NCBI RefSeq assembly: GCF_002210095.1
Contig: NZ_AQQR01000004.1
Location: forward strand, 434,001-498,000
Length of the DNA stretch: 64,000 nt
Source: Marinibacterium profundimaris
GTDB taxonomy: Bacteria; Pseudomonadota; Alphaproteobacteria; Rhodobacterales; Rhodobacteraceae
Direction: 5' to 3'
Made by a program: the position numbers and the translations under genes. The notes beneath the pieces were generated by a model. It worked only from the letters and a program-made list of their open reading frames with translations, had not been told where the DNA came from and did no database searches. Shown one piece after another: positions 1-9,486 of the stretch; positions within the stretch are counted from its first letter, which is position 1, and each line of letters opens with the position of its first letter.

Positions 1-153
1 CATGTAGGCCTCTTCGCTGTCGGGCTCGTCCGCGCGGATTTGCCCCTGCAGCGCGGTGCCGATCCCGTCCGGTCCGTAGACCGGCGTGAAGCCGCAGCCC
101 GCCGCCAGAAGCGGCAGGGCCAGCAGCAGGGCTCTGCGATCAGACCACCACAT
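1..153 (-). CDS. lptE: LPS assembly lipoprotein LptE, N-terminal part (runs off the window)
   Basis: LptE plugs the outer-membrane LptD barrel that inserts LPS. Only the first ~51 residues are here. They read as a short signal peptide ending in a lipobox LAAGC, with the lipidated Cys followed by [10 protein letters not shown], which is typical of alphaproteobacterial LptE. I set the start at the ATG at 153, which overlaps the leuS stop by 14 bp. The leuS-lptE order is common in Rhodobacterales and implies translational coupling. The rest of the gene lies beyond position 1. Confidence 0.75.
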   Translation of the reverse strand, partial: MWWSDRRALLLALPLLAAGCGFTPVYGPDGIGTALQGQIRADEPDSEEAYM

Positions 154-2707
154 TCACGATACGGCCGGGCACGACGATGACCTTCTTGGGCGTCCCGCCA
201 TCCAGCGCCTTCTGCACGGCATCCATTTCCAGCGCCATCGCCTCGACCTCCGCCTTGTCGGCATCCTTGGCCACCTGGATCTCGGCCCGGCGCTTGCCGT
301 TGACCTGCACCGGCAGGGTGACCGTATCCTCGACCAGGTATTTTTCCTCGGCCACCGGCCAGGGTGCGGTCACAATCATGCCCTCGCCGCCCTGCGCTTC
401 CCAGATCGCTTCCGACAGGTGCGGGGTCATCGGCGCCATGAGCTGCGCGAGCGTCATGATGGCAAAGCGCTGCGCCTCTTTCCCGGCCTTCGATTTCGAC
501 AGCAGGTTGGTGAAGGCGTAGAGCTTGGCGATGGCGGCGTTGAAGCCGAAGCTTTCGACGCCCTGGGTCACGTCGAAGATCGCCTTGTGGGTGGCGCGGA
601 TCAGCTCCTCGTCGCCCTCGCCGCCCCCTTGCGGGTCCGTCTCGGCAATCTTCACCGACAGGGACCAGACGCGCGACAGGTGCTTCGACGCGGCCTCGGC
701 GCCCGAGGCGGTCCATTCCACGTCACGCTCCGGCGGGCTGTCGGAGAGCACGAACCAGCGCGCCGTGTCGGCCCCGAAGGAGGAGATGATGTTGAGCGGA
801 TCGACCACGTTGTTCTTCGACTTCGACATCTTGGCCGAGGGGATGATCTCGACCTCGGCGCCGCCGTCCTTGAGGAAGGCCTTGCCGTCGCGCAGGTCCA
901 CGTCCTCGGGATAGTGATAGACCGGGCGGCCGTTGTCGCCCACGGATTGGTAGATCGCGTGGGTCACCATGCCTTGTGTGAAGAGCGCGTCGAAGGGTTC
1001 GCGCGCGCTTTCGGGCAGGTGGCCGGTCACGTTCATCGCGCGGGCGAAGAAGCGGGAATAGAGCAGGTGCAGAATCGCGTGCTCGATTCCGCCGATGTAC
1101 TGATCGACGTTCATCCAGTACTCGGCATCCGCCATGTTCGTCGGCGTATCAGCGCGCGGCGCGGTGAAGCGGGCGTAGTACCAGGAGCTGTCGACGAAGG
1201 TGTCCATCGTGTCCGTCTCGCGCTTCGCCGGGGCGCCGCATTTCGGGCAGGCCACGTCGCGCCAGTGCGGGTGCCGGTCCAGCGGGTTGCCCGGGATCGA
1301 GAAGTCGATCGGCTTGCCGTTGCCCTCATCATAGGGCAGCTGGACGGGCAGGTTTTCCTTCTTCTCGGGCACGACACCGCAGGTGTCGCAATGCACCACC
1401 GGGATCGGGCAGCCCCAGTAGCGCTGCCGCGAGAGGCCCCAGTCGCGCAGGCGGAAGTTGGTCACGCCCTTGCCCCAGCCCTGCGCCTCGGCAAAGTCGA
1501 TGGTGGCGTCGATCGCCTCCTGCCCGGTCGCCTCGTCCAGCCCTGCGAAATGGTCGACCCACTTCACCTTTTCGGTCTTGGGCGGCACGAAGGCCTCGGT
1601 CGCGACCGGCGTCGGGTTGTCGAGCGCGAAGAAGGTGTCCTTCACCGGCAGGTCGTATTTCCGGCAGAAATCGAGGTCGCGCTGGTCATGGGCCGGGCAG
1701 CCGAAGATGGCGCCGGTGCCGTAATCCATCAGGATGAAGTTCGCGATCCAGACCGGGAGTTCCCAGTCGGGGTTCAGGGGGTGCTTGACCTTCAGACCGC
1801 TATCCAGGCCCAGCTTCTCGGCCTTTTCCAGCGCCTCTTCGGTCGTGCCACCGCGGCGGCATTTCGCAACGAAGTCGGCGACTTCCGGATTCTCGGCCTC
1901 AAGCTGCTTGGCAATCGGGTGATCGGGCGAGATGCCGACGAAGGACGCTCCCATCAGCGTGTCGGGGCGGGTGGTATAGACCTCGATCTCGCCGCCGTCG
2001 GTGCGTTGAAACGCGAATTGCAGGCCGCGCGACTTGCCGATCCAGTTCTGCTGCATCAGCTTGACCTTGGCCGGCCAGCTGTCCAGCCCGTCGATGGCGT
2101 CCAGCAGTTCCTCGGCCATCGAGGAGATGTTGAAGAACCATTGCGTCAGCTCGCGGCGTTCGACATCCGCGCCCGAGCGCCAGCCCTTGCCGTCGATCAC
2201 CTGTTCATTGGCCAGCACGGTCATGTCGACCGGGTCCCAGTTCACCACGGCGTTCTTGCGGTAGACGAGCCCGGCTTCGAGGAAATCGAGGAACAGCGCC
2301 TGCTGCTGGCCGTAATATTCGGGATCGCAGGTGGCGAATTCGCGGGACCAGTCGATCGACAGGCCCAGTGGCTTCATCTGGTCCTTCATCGTGGCGATGT
2401 TGCCGTAGGTCCAATCCTTCGGGTGGCCGCCGCTGGCCATCGCCGCGTTCTCGGCCGGCATGCCGAAGGCGTCCCAGCCCATCGGGTGCAGCACCGAATG
2501 GCCTGTCGCCAGCTTGTAGCGCGCGATGACGTCGCCCATCGTGTAGTTGCGCACATGGCCCATGTGGATGCGCCCCGAGGGATAGGGGAACATCTCGAGC
2601 ACGTAATACTTGGGCTTGCCCTCCTGGCGGACGGCCTTGAAGACATCGGCCTTGTCCCAGGCCTCCTGCCATCTGGCCTCGATCTCGGCTGCGGAATATC
2701 GCGACAT
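140..2707 (-). CDS. leuS: Leucyl-tRNA synthetase
   Basis: This cytoplasmic class I enzyme charges tRNA-Leu with leucine. The 855 residues match the bacterial family length. The first class I signature HMGH is at residues 48-51, the KMSKS loop is near residue 625, and the region between them contains the CP1 editing domain (about residues 220-420) and the zinc-type Cys pairs CDTC and CPKC. The gene is complete and starts with ATG. It overlaps lptE at its 3' end, and a DUF3576 lipoprotein gene lies 120 bp upstream on the same strand, so the three may share a transcript. A long open frame on the opposite strand is a GC-rich shadow. Confidence 0.98.
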   Translation of the reverse strand: MSRYSAAEIEARWQEAWDKADVFKAVRQEGKPKYYVLEMFPYPSGRIHMGHVRNYTMGDVIARYKLATGHSVLHPMGWDAFGMPAENAAMASGGHPKDWTYGNIATMKDQMKPLGLSIDWSREFATCDPEYYGQQQALFLDFLEAGLVYRKNAVVNWDPVDMTVLANEQVIDGKGWRSGADVERRELTQWFFNISSMAEELLDAIDGLDSWPAKVKLMQQNWIGKSRGLQFAFQRTDGGEIEVYTTRPDTLMGASFVGISPDHPIAKQLEAENPEVADFVAKCRRGGTTEEALEKAEKLGLDSGLKVKHPLNPDWELPVWIANFILMDYGTGAIFGCPAHDQRDLDFCRKYDLPVKDTFFALDNPTPVATEAFVPPKTEKVKWVDHFAGLDEATGQEAIDATIDFAEAQGWGKGVTNFRLRDWGLSRQRYWGCPIPVVHCDTCGVVPEKKENLPVQLPYDEGNGKPIDFSIPGNPLDRHPHWRDVACPKCGAPAKRETDTMDTFVDSSWYYARFTAPRADTPTNMADAEYWMNVDQYIGGIEHAILHLLYSRFFARAMNVTGHLPESAREPFDALFTQGMVTHAIYQSVGDNGRPVYHYPEDVDLRDGKAFLKDGGAEVEIIPSAKMSKSKNNVVDPLNIISSFGADTARWFVLSDSPPERDVEWTASGAEAASKHLSRVWSLSVKIAETDPQGGGEGDEELIRATHKAIFDVTQGVESFGFNAAIAKLYAFTNLLSKSKAGKEAQRFAIMTLAQLMAPMTPHLSEAIWEAQGGEGMIVTAPWPVAEEKYLVEDTVTLPVQVNGKRRAEIQVAKDADKAEVEAMALEMDAVQKALDGGTPKKVIVVPGRIVNVVV

Positions 2708-2827
2708 GCGGTCTTGGTCCTCGGATAACGTAAGAAACGCCGGGCTGCGGGCGGCCCGGCGTCCTGATAATGCGAACCGGCGGTCGATGCCAGAGGCCTG
2801 ACGCCGGAGAAACGGAAAGGCCCGGGC

Positions 2828-3307
2828 CTAGAGCCGGCCGTCGGCCTGGCGCAGCTGGCGGGCGCGCGACAGGATGGCATCCTCGATCGCGCGGGTGGTG
2901 GCGGCGTTGACCGCCCCGCCGCGCGTCTGCAGCGACACCGACAGCGACCGTGCGTCCAGCGCCGGGTCCGAGATATGGACGGTGGCGCGATAGGTGCCGC
3001 CGCCGCCCGGAGGCGTGCCGTAGCCGGTGACGATCAGGCCGGTGAAGGGATCCACCGTCTGCACGGGCAGGAAATCCAGCACGTCGAGCGAGGCGAACCA
3101 GAGATAGCGGTTCACCTGAACCTCGGCCTCGACGTCGGGCCGGTCGAAGAGCGTCCAGATCGTGCTTTCGGTCTGGTTGCGGCGTTCGTCACTGTCCATG
3201 GACAGGTCAACGGGCGGCTCTGTCGCCGCCGACTGAGTCGCGCTGTTCCCGCATGCCGCCAGCAGCGCCATCACGGCGAGGCCTGCAATGATCTTCGTCG
3301 TGCTCAT
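2828..3307 (-). CDS. DUF3576 family lipoprotein
   Basis: The 159-residue product begins with a lipoprotein signal peptide whose lipobox LLAAC puts the lipidated Cys at residue 19. The mature part fits the alphaproteobacterial DUF3576 family: a segment around TLFDRPDVEAEVQVNRYLW, then a glycine-rich turn and a C-terminal helix. The function of the family is unknown. An envelope location is likely. In Rhodobacterales this family is usually found directly upstream of leuS, as here, which supports the call. Confidence 0.8.
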   Translation of the reverse strand: MSTTKIIAGLAVMALLAACGNSATQSAATEPPVDLSMDSDERRNQTESTIWTLFDRPDVEAEVQVNRYLWFASLDVLDFLPVQTVDPFTGLIVTGYGTPPGGGGTYRATVHISDPALDARSLSVSLQTRGGAVNAATTRAIEDAILSRARQLRQADGRL

Positions 3308-3702
3308 TATCCGCGTCTTCCGAAAGCCAGATCCGTTCCGACATACCTCTAGAGAAGCGCGCCCGGCTCAACAAGCCCCCCGCAGGTCCGCCGTTTTTCA
3401 TCGCCCGCAGATTGCAGAGGCCGCCACCGCGGATTATGTCGCCAAGCTCGAGAGGGGTGACGCAGCGTTATGTCCTCTCCGACTACACTTTTGCTCACGA
3501 ACCGCTCGCGAAATCGTGGTTGCATGTCTGCGTCGAAGACACATCGGTTTCGAAAATGCGTTTCCGATGCCTTGCGATTTACATGCTGTCAGCAGATATC
3601 GGCGCCACACCCGGTCAGGGACGAGCGACCGACCGTCGCTGCCAACTGACTGCCTGGATGTATGAAAACCGAAATCATCTCGTTACATGAAGTGAGCACA
3701 TC
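3308..3702. other. Intergenic region between the divergent DUF3576 and porin genes
   Basis: This 395-bp gap must hold the divergent promoters for the DUF3576 gene (minus) and the first porin gene (plus). Short open frames here look like chance frames. I see no convincing -35/-10 pair or palindrome. A weak GAAGTGAG ribosome binding site precedes the porin ATG. Confidence 0.5.
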
Positions 3703-4641
3703 ATGAGAACGCTACTCACGACGTCCGCCCTGATCCTGGTTGCTGGCGCAGCGGCTGCCCAAGTGAACTTCAGCGGCTACGGCCGCTTCGGCCTTGGCTA
3801 CAATGAAGCCAACGGTGACGCCGGCGGCGAAGACACGGCGCTGATCTCGCGCTTCCGTCTGAACATCGACGCCGATGCCTACACCGACGGCGGCGTGCAA
3901 TTCTCCGCCCGTGTCCGCCTGCAGGCCGACGACGACCCGGAGATCAACGAGCAAAACAGCGCCACGCTGAACGGTGCACGCTTCTCGGCGATCTACCAGG
4001 GCTTCCGCCTGGACGTCGGCAACGTGTCGGGTGCCTTCGACGCCTCTGACGCCTACTTCGGCTTCGAGCCGGGCCTCGAAGCCTTCACCGGGCAATACGC
4101 GGCTGTCGACTACGACTTCCTCGAGTATTCGAGCACCGGATCCGGCGCCAACGCCGTGGCCGCGTTCTACACCGGCCCGAACTTCCTGGTCGGTGGCTCG
4201 TACGACCCCGATGAAGTCACCGGCAACGACCGCTGGGACATCAGCGCGCAATACACCTTCGCGGATGCCTACACCCTCTACGTCGGCTACGGTGAGAACG
4301 ACAACGACCAGAGCCTGCTCATCGGTGTCCTGACCGCCGACTTCGACCGGTTCACCGTCAACGCCTTCCTCGGCGACGAAGACCTGAACCTGGCGCCGGG
4401 CGCAGAAGACACCGACGGCACCGTGTACGGTCTGTCGGCCGGCTTCGATGTTGGCACAGCGACGCAGATCGTGGCCTCCTACGGTTCGGGCAGCGGCGAC
4501 GCCGACACCGAAGCCTACGCGGTCGGCTTCGTGCACGATCTCGGCGGCGGCGTCGCGCTCAAGGGCGGCATCGGTTCCGAAGGCCCGCGCAACGGCTCGT
4601 CCAGCACGGTCGGCGACCTCGGCGTGCTGTTCAACTTCTGA
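3703..4641 (+). CDS. Outer-membrane porin (first of a tandem pair)
   Basis: A 312-residue porin of the Rhodobacter type, forming trimeric diffusion channels in the outer membrane. It has a signal peptide cleaved after about residue 19 (AGAAAA before QVNFSGYGRF), alternating beta-strand patterns throughout, an acidic composition, and the C-terminal GDLGVLFNF ending in Phe, the usual Bam recognition signal. It shares its signal peptide, GYGRFGLGY, the EPGLEAFTGQY block and the C-terminus with the next gene, so the two arose by duplication. A strong hairpin follows the stop, so the copies are probably separate transcripts. Substrate preference cannot be read from the sequence. Confidence 0.9.
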   Translation: MRTLLTTSALILVAGAAAAQVNFSGYGRFGLGYNEANGDAGGEDTALISRFRLNIDADAYTDGGVQFSARVRLQADDDPEINEQNSATLNGARFSAIYQGFRLDVGNVSGAFDASDAYFGFEPGLEAFTGQYAAVDYDFLEYSSTGSGANAVAAFYTGPNFLVGGSYDPDEVTGNDRWDISAQYTFADAYTLYVGYGENDNDQSLLIGVLTADFDRFTVNAFLGDEDLNLAPGAEDTDGTVYGLSAGFDVGTATQIVASYGSGSGDADTEAYAVGFVHDLGGGVALKGGIGSEGPRNGSSSTVGDLGVLFNF

Positions 4642-4648
4642 TCCCGAC

Positions 4649-4682
4649 GTCGCGGCGCCCGGCCCAGGCCGGGCGCCGCGAC
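4649..4682 (+). terminator. Strong GC hairpin directly after porin 1
   Basis: Two perfectly complementary 16-base arms (4649-4664 and 4667-4682) flank the bases CA, beginning seven bases after the stop. No T-run follows, so it is either a terminator without a U-tract or a 3'-end mRNA stabiliser, which suits a highly expressed porin mRNA. Confidence 0.6.
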
Positions 4683-5129
4683 CAACCGGACAGAGGTCAG
4701 ACCATCGGACGCGCGCCACGGCTGCGCGCGTCCGGAAAAGGGTAATTTCGCGGCAGTGTCGTGCTCCCTCGCACGATGCCGATTCCCCCGGATCCCGCGC
4801 CCGCCGGCGGCATCTGTCGGACAGGGCCGATGCCAGGATTGACCGGCACGGGCGTGGGCAGGGTGGAAACACCCTCGCGCCGGGCGGTCACAGAGGCCGC
4901 AGCCCAGTTGACGCAAGGACGGTCAGAGCCTTGCCAGGACGGGCTTTGGCGCCCTTTCCCCCTCCCCGACATCACTGTGACATCCTTGCACCAATTTCGG
5001 GGGGATTGGGCGCTGCTCTGACGCGCTACCTTGTGCAACGACCCCCAAAAGAGCGACACGGTGTTCATACCCAAGCAGGTGCCTGTCCGCATTCGTTTGG
5101 GCCGCGAAATCTTAAACCGAGGGAACATC
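4683..5129. other. Intergenic region between the two porins
   Basis: About 450 bp without a credible gene. The open frames here lack ribosome binding sites and look like composition artefacts. The length suggests a separate promoter and a long untranslated leader for the second porin. No clear operator was found. Confidence 0.5.
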
Positions 5130-6083
5130 ATGAAAAAGACCCTTTTCACCTCGACTGCACTGGTCCTGCTGGCCGGCGCGGCCGCAGCACAGGTGTCGTT
5201 CAGCGGCTACGGCCGTTTTGGTCTGGGCTACCAGGAAGACCGTCAGATCACCGACATTAACGGCGACGTGACCGACACCGACGTGTCGCTGGTCTCGCGC
5301 TTCCGTCTGAACATCGACGGCATGGCCGTCACCGACGGCGGCGTCGAGTTCTCGGCTCGTGTCCGTCTGCAGGCTGACGACTCCCCGGCGTTCAACGAGC
5401 AGAACAGCGCAAGCCTGAACGGCGCACGCTACTCGGTTCAGTACGGCGGCTTCCGCGTCGACGCCGGCAACGTCGCAGGTTCGTTCGACAACATGCCGAA
5501 CTACTACGGCTTCGAGCCCGGCCTGGAAGCCTTCACCGGCCAGTACACCGGTGTTGACTATGACTTCCTCGCCTACTCCTCGACCGGTTCCGGCTCGAAC
5601 GCCGTGTACGCTTCGTACACCGCAGGCGGCTTCTTCTTCGGCGCATCGTACGACCAGGAAGCCTTTCTGGACAACGACCGCTGGGATATCGGTGGTTCGT
5701 ACACCTTCAACAACTTCACCGCGGCTCTGACCTACGGTGAAAACGAAATCGACCAGAGCCTGCTCGTCTTCACCCTGGGTGCTGACTTCGACCGCTTCTC
5801 GGGCACCCTGTTCGTCGGCGACGAAGATCTGGACCTGGCAGCTGGCGCACCGGACATCGACGGCACCGTCTACGGTCTGTCGCTCTCCTTCGACGTGGGC
5901 GCAGCAACCTCGATCCTCGCATCCTACGGTACGGGTACCGGCGATGACGACGACGAAGGCTACGGCGTTGCATTCGTGCACGACCTGGGCGGCGGTGTCT
6001 CGCTCAAGGGCGGCATCGGTGCCGAAGGCCCGAAAGACGACAGCTACATGGTCGGCGACCTGGGTGTCCTGTTCAACTTCTGA
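5130..6083 (+). CDS. Outer-membrane porin (second of a tandem pair)
   Basis: A 317-residue paralogue of the preceding porin. I start it at the ATG at 5130 because GAGGGA lies just upstream and the next residues, MKKTLFTSTALVLLAGAAAA, form a normal signal peptide cleaved before QVSF. The open frame extends further 5' but that part is not porin-like. The C-terminus GDLGVLFNF is identical to that of the first copy. Differences concentrate in presumed loop segments, for example the longer acidic insert after GLGYQEDRQ. Such pairs can be expressed under different osmotic or nutrient conditions, but nothing visible shows how. A good intrinsic terminator follows. Confidence 0.92.
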   Translation: MKKTLFTSTALVLLAGAAAAQVSFSGYGRFGLGYQEDRQITDINGDVTDTDVSLVSRFRLNIDGMAVTDGGVEFSARVRLQADDSPAFNEQNSASLNGARYSVQYGGFRVDAGNVAGSFDNMPNYYGFEPGLEAFTGQYTGVDYDFLAYSSTGSGSNAVYASYTAGGFFFGASYDQEAFLDNDRWDIGGSYTFNNFTAALTYGENEIDQSLLVFTLGADFDRFSGTLFVGDEDLDLAAGAPDIDGTVYGLSLSFDVGAATSILASYGTGTGDDDDEGYGVAFVHDLGGGVSLKGGIGAEGPKDDSYMVGDLGVLFNF

Positions 6084-6106
6084 TAAGTTGACCTGACCAC
6101 CGAATT

Positions 6107-6140
6107 GGGGCGTGCTCTTGCGAGCGCGCCCTTTTTCTTT
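6107..6140 (+). terminator. Intrinsic terminator of porin 2
   Basis: A GGGCGTGCTC arm pairs with GAGCGCGCCC (one G-U wobble) across a TTGC loop and is followed by TTTTTCTTT. This is a classical rho-independent terminator 24 bp after the porin stop. Confidence 0.88.
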
Positions 6141-6274
6141 GGGCCAACGGCCCCGCCGTCCTTGCGCGACGCCCCACCGCCTTTCCTCAACGGCCCCTGC
6201 CCCGAACGGCCGGCCCCTTCCCTTTTCCGCCCTATCGGTGTTTTGTCCCCGCGAATCCGGCACAGGAGACGACA

Positions 6275-6934
6275 ATGGCGCTTGAGGACATCCAGAACCG
6301 TATCGCAAAGGCCGAGGCCGACGCCGGGCGCACGCCCGGATCGGTGAAACTGATCGCCGTGTCGAAGGTTCAGCCGCTCGACCGGGTCGAAGCCGTGCTG
6401 GAGCAGGGCCACCGCATCTTCGGCGAGAACAAGGTGCAGGAGGCCGCCGGCAAATGGCCGGATTTCCGCACCCGCTATGACGGGATCGAACTGCACCTGA
6501 TCGGCCCGCTGCAAAGCAACAAGACCCGCCAGGCGATGGAACTGGCCGACGCGATCCATTCCGTCGACCGCCCGAAACTGGCCAAGGGCATCGCCCGCAT
6601 CGCGCAGGAGCTGGGCAGCTGCCCCGACCTTTTCATCCAGGTGAACACCGGCGAGGAGGAGCAGAAGGCCGGCATCCTGCCCGCCGATGCGGATGCCTTC
6701 ATCGCCGAATGCCGGGACCTGGACCTGCCGATCCACGGGCTGATGTGCATTCCGCCGGTGGACGAGGAACCCGCGCTGCATTTCGCGCTGCTCGCGAAGA
6801 TCGCCGAACGCAACGGGCTCGACGGCCTGTCGATGGGGATGAGCGCGGATTTCGAAAGCGCCATCGCGCTGGGGGCCACCCATGTGCGTGTCGGCTCCGC
6901 CATCTTCGGAGACCGAGTTCCGCCCGCCGGATGA
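6275..6934 (+). CDS. yggS: YggS-family pyridoxal-phosphate homeostasis protein
   Basis: This 219-residue cytoplasmic protein belongs to the PLPBP/YggS family, which carries PLP on a lysine and helps maintain B6 and amino/keto-acid balance without known catalysis. The PLP lysine is K31 in IAVSKVQ. The FGENKVQE, HLIGPLQSNK, QVNTG and GLSMGMSADFESAI blocks are all present in family order. The ATG at 6275 follows a GGAG ribosome binding site. It faces the L,D-transpeptidase gene across a short gap that holds a hairpin. Confidence 0.95.
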   Translation: MALEDIQNRIAKAEADAGRTPGSVKLIAVSKVQPLDRVEAVLEQGHRIFGENKVQEAAGKWPDFRTRYDGIELHLIGPLQSNKTRQAMELADAIHSVDRPKLAKGIARIAQELGSCPDLFIQVNTGEEEQKAGILPADADAFIAECRDLDLPIHGLMCIPPVDEEPALHFALLAKIAERNGLDGLSMGMSADFESAIALGATHVRVGSAIFGDRVPPAG

Positions 6935-6944
6935 CCCCAACGCC

Positions 6945-6974
6945 ATATCCGGAAGTGGATCTCTTTCCGGATAT
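6945..6974. terminator. Hairpin in the convergent yggS/L,D-transpeptidase gap
   Basis: The 10-base arms ATATCCGGAA (6945-6954) and TTCCGGATAT (6965-6974) are perfect complements around a 10-base loop. The element lies between two converging stops, so it could end transcription from both sides, although only a weak T-rich stretch follows. Confidence 0.55.
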
Positions 6975-6985
6975 ATTACAGTATC

Positions 6986-7480
6986 TTAACGCACGATCAG
7001 CCGCGTTCCCGGTGTCAGCCGCTCCGCCACCCAGCGCAGGTGGTCGCGCCGCAAGGCCACGCAGCCTTCGGTCGGATAACCCGGCCGCCGCCTCTGGTGC
7101 AGGAAGATCGCCGAGCCCCGCCCCGGCACCGCATCGGGCCAGTTCCAGTCTGTCACCAGCACGATGTCGTACAGTGGATCGGCCCGCCGCATCCGTTCAT
7201 GGCTGAAGGGCCAGGGCGCGCGGACCAGGTGGTTGTACGCCGGATCGTCGACATCATCGGACCACAGATCGCGCGGCCCGATGGGCACCGCCCAGTCGAC
7301 CGGGGCCGGCAGCCGGTCAGGGCGATAATACATCCCCACCACCCGGTGCACGCCGCGCGGTGTCGCCCCGTCGCCCTCGCGCTTGTCACCGCTCAGCCCG
7401 CCGCGCCCGATCGAACAGGGCAGCCGCCGACCCAGGAACCGCAGCCCCATGGGCGTCAGGACAAGGTCTGCGGGGCTCAT
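6986..7480 (-). CDS. L,D-transpeptidase (YkuD) family protein
   Basis: A 164-residue protein with the YkuD catalytic fold, which cross-links peptidoglycan or attaches proteins to it in the periplasm. The catalytic Cys is C140 in PTEGCVALR, with H128 upstream in FLHQRRR. I see no clear N-terminal signal peptide, which is common in this short Rhodobacterales subfamily, so export is uncertain. It starts at the ATG at 7480, ten bases after the ribA stop, so it is probably translated from the ribA transcript. Confidence 0.85.
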   Translation of the reverse strand: MSPADLVLTPMGLRFLGRRLPCSIGRGGLSGDKREGDGATPRGVHRVVGMYYRPDRLPAPVDWAVPIGPRDLWSDDVDDPAYNHLVRAPWPFSHERMRRADPLYDIVLVTDWNWPDAVPGRGSAIFLHQRRRPGYPTEGCVALRRDHLRWVAERLTPGTRLIVR

Positions 7481-7490
7481 GACCGAAGGC

Positions 7491-8579
7491 TCACAACAGG
7501 TGCCCCGACTTCGCCGCCTTGGTGGCGAGATAGGCGCGGTTGTGATGCGTCTCGCCCACCTTCAGCGGCACGCGCTCGGTCACCTTGATGCCGGTCTTTT
7601 CCATCATCGCGATCTTGCCCGGGTTGTTCGTCAGCAGCCGGACCGAGGAGAAGCCGAGCTCCTTCAGGATATCCGCGCCCAGCCGGAAATCGCGCTCGTC
7701 ATCCTCGAAGCCCAGACGGTGGTTGGCCTCCACCGTATCAAAGCCCTGGTCCTGCAGCGAATAGGCCCGCATCTTGTTGGCAAGTCCGATCCCCCGCCCC
7801 TCCTGGTTGAGATACAGCAGGATCCCCTGCCCCTCCTCGCCCATCATCGCCAGAGCGCCGCGCAGCTGCGGACCGCAATCGCATTTGAGCGAGCCCATCA
7901 GGTCCCCGGTGAAACAGGCCGAATGCAGCCGCGCCAGAACCGGCTTCTTGCGATCCGGGCGACCGATCTCGATCGCGTAATGCTCCTCGCCGCCGTCCTC
8001 GGGTCGGAACACATGCAGCCGCCCGGCCTCCGACACCTCCATCGGCAATCGGGCCGAGACCACGTCATGCAGCGGCGAGCGTTCGAGCAGGTGAGGGCCC
8101 GCGCCCTCCACGTCGATCACCGTCAGCCCGAAGGCGGCGGCCACCGCCGTCCCGTCCTCCACCGGCACCACGACACAGGCGGGCAGCAGCCGCGCCGATT
8201 TCGCCAGGACCAGGGCAGCGCGATGCAGATCGGCCTTGCCGTCGCGCTCGGTCGACAGCGGGCCCTTCATCGGCACCTTCAGGTCATCCGCCGGGTCCGC
8301 CACCGCCTGCACCCAGGCCAGGTCCGCGCCGCGCGGCAGCAGCACCCGGGCAAGATCGCCGTCATAGGCCCGCGCCTTGAGCGTCTCGGCCCGGCGCACC
8401 GTGACGGCCACCACCGCCTGCCCCAGCGCGCGCAGCTCTTCCAGCCTCGGGGCGGTCAGGGTCTCGGCCGCCAGGGCGATTACGGCACGGCCGCCCGCGA
8501 TCAGAACCACCGGCACGCCCATGCGCAGATCGGCCCGCGCGCGCGCCAGCCGTTCGGGCAGGGTGAGGGTAAGTGTCAC
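7491..8579 (-). CDS. ribA: GTP cyclohydrolase II (riboflavin pathway) with RibB-like N-terminal region
   Basis: It opens GTP to 2,5-diamino-6-ribosylamino-pyrimidinone phosphate, the first riboflavin step. The 362 residues divide into a ~190-residue N-terminal part that resembles a degraded DHBP-synthase (RibB) domain and a C-terminal GCH II domain. The GCH II zinc cysteines are C222, C233 and C235 in [16 protein letters not shown], followed by [12 protein letters not shown]. Bifunctional ribBA is common, but the N-terminal part lacks recognisable RibB acidic metal motifs, so only the cyclohydrolase should be active. It is the first gene of a ribA-transpeptidase pair. Confidence 0.93.
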   Translation of the reverse strand: MTLTLTLPERLARARADLRMGVPVVLIAGGRAVIALAAETLTAPRLEELRALGQAVVAVTVRRAETLKARAYDGDLARVLLPRGADLAWVQAVADPADDLKVPMKGPLSTERDGKADLHRAALVLAKSARLLPACVVVPVEDGTAVAAAFGLTVIDVEGAGPHLLERSPLHDVVSARLPMEVSEAGRLHVFRPEDGGEEHYAIEIGRPDRKKPVLARLHSACFTGDLMGSLKCDCGPQLRGALAMMGEEGQGILLYLNQEGRGIGLANKMRAYSLQDQGFDTVEANHRLGFEDDERDFRLGADILKELGFSSVRLLTNNPGKIAMMEKTGIKVTERVPLKVGETHHNRAYLATKAAKSGHLL

Positions 8580-8741
8580 TGTGCTGATCCCGTTTAAGGA
8601 ATTTCCAACGGTCGGCTACGCCATTTTGACATGGAAGTGAAACAAAACCCGCCCTGTACACACGTCGGCGTGATGGGTTTGCAGGAAAACTTGCCCTTCC
8701 GTGAACATCTTCCATCTACAGACGAAACAGGAGTACGCGAC

Positions 8742-9428
8742 ATGGCACAGCTCAAGAAGATCCTTCTGGTGGACGACGACGACGACCTGCGCGACGCGCT
8801 GAGCGAACAGCTTGTCATGACAGAGGATTTCGACGTCTTCGAGGCCGGCGACGGCCACAGCGCGATGGAACGCGCGAAAGAGGCGCTATACGATCTCATC
8901 ATCCTCGATGTCGGCCTGCCCGACACCGACGGGCGCGAATTGTGCCGGCTGATGCGCAAGCAGGGCGTGAAGGCGCCGATCCTGATGCTCACCGGGCATG
9001 ACAGCGACGCTGACACGATCCTGGGCCTGGATGCCGGCGCCAACGACTACGTGACCAAGCCGTTCAAGTTCCCGGTCCTTCTGGCCCGGATCCGCGCCCA
9101 GCTGCGCCAGCACGAACAATCCGAAGACGCCGTCTTCCAGCTTGGCCCCTACACGTTCAAGCCGTCGATGAAGCTGCTTGTCACCGAGGACGAGCGCAAG
9201 ATCCGCCTGACCGAGAAGGAGACGAACATCCTGAAGTTCCTCTACCGCTCGACCGACGGCGTGGTCGCCCGCGACGTGCTGCTGCACGAGGTCTGGGGCT
9301 ACAATGCCGGCGTCACGACCCACACGCTCGAAACCCACATCTACCGGCTGCGCCAAAAGATCGAACCCGATCCGTCAAATGCGCGGCTTCTGGTCACCGA
9401 AAGCGGCGGATACCGGCTCGTCGCCTGA
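8742..9428 (+). CDS. OmpR/PhoB-family response regulator (possibly CenR-like)
   Basis: A 228-residue two-component regulator. The receiver domain has the acidic pocket D11-D15, phospho-acceptor D56 (LIILDVGLPDTDG) and the conserved Lys in VTKPF. The C-terminal half is a winged-helix DNA-binding domain ending in RLLVTESGGYRLVA. I start at the ATG at 8742 because AGGAG lies at 8729-8733; the upstream extension of the frame is not receiver-like. No histidine kinase is adjacent, so it is an orphan. Orphan OmpR regulators of this type in Rhodobacterales include the envelope regulator CenR, but I cannot prove that identity. It is divergent from ribA and followed by a putative small RNA. Confidence 0.9.
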   Translation: MAQLKKILLVDDDDDLRDALSEQLVMTEDFDVFEAGDGHSAMERAKEALYDLIILDVGLPDTDGRELCRLMRKQGVKAPILMLTGHDSDADTILGLDAGANDYVTKPFKFPVLLARIRAQLRQHEQSEDAVFQLGPYTFKPSMKLLVTEDERKIRLTEKETNILKFLYRSTDGVVARDVLLHEVWGYNAGVTTHTLETHIYRLRQKIEPDPSNARLLVTESGGYRLVA

Positions 9429-9451
9429 TGTGCGACGTAATGCTTAAGGAT

Positions 9452-9480
9452 TTGGTAGCAATTATGCGCTAAATTCTAAT
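9452..9480 (+). promoter_or_regulatory. Sigma70-like promoter for the putative small RNA
   Basis: TTGGTA (9452-9457) and TCTAAT (9475-9480) are separated by 17 bp, matching four and five of six consensus bases, in a locally AT-rich stretch just after the response-regulator stop. Predicted initiation is at about 9487, exactly where the first hairpin of the downstream candidate RNA begins. Confidence 0.5.
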
Positions 9481-9486
9481 TATCCC

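Noticed and set aside
86-2728. 880-residue open frame opposite leuS
   Set aside because: It lies wholly over leuS, is rich in His, Arg, Gly and Val in the way of high-GC shadow frames, and has no ribosome binding site or domain.
5031-5129. Longer N-terminus for the second porin
   Set aside because: The extra 33 residues precede a perfectly normal signal peptide whose ATG has its own GAGGGA site.
7491-8579. Bifunctional RibBA
   Set aside because: The N-terminal half lacks recognisable DHBP-synthase metal and substrate motifs, so only the GCH II activity is claimed.
8626-8631. TTGACA as the response-regulator promoter
   Set aside because: No acceptable -10 element at 16-18 bp; the promoter cannot be assigned from this alone.
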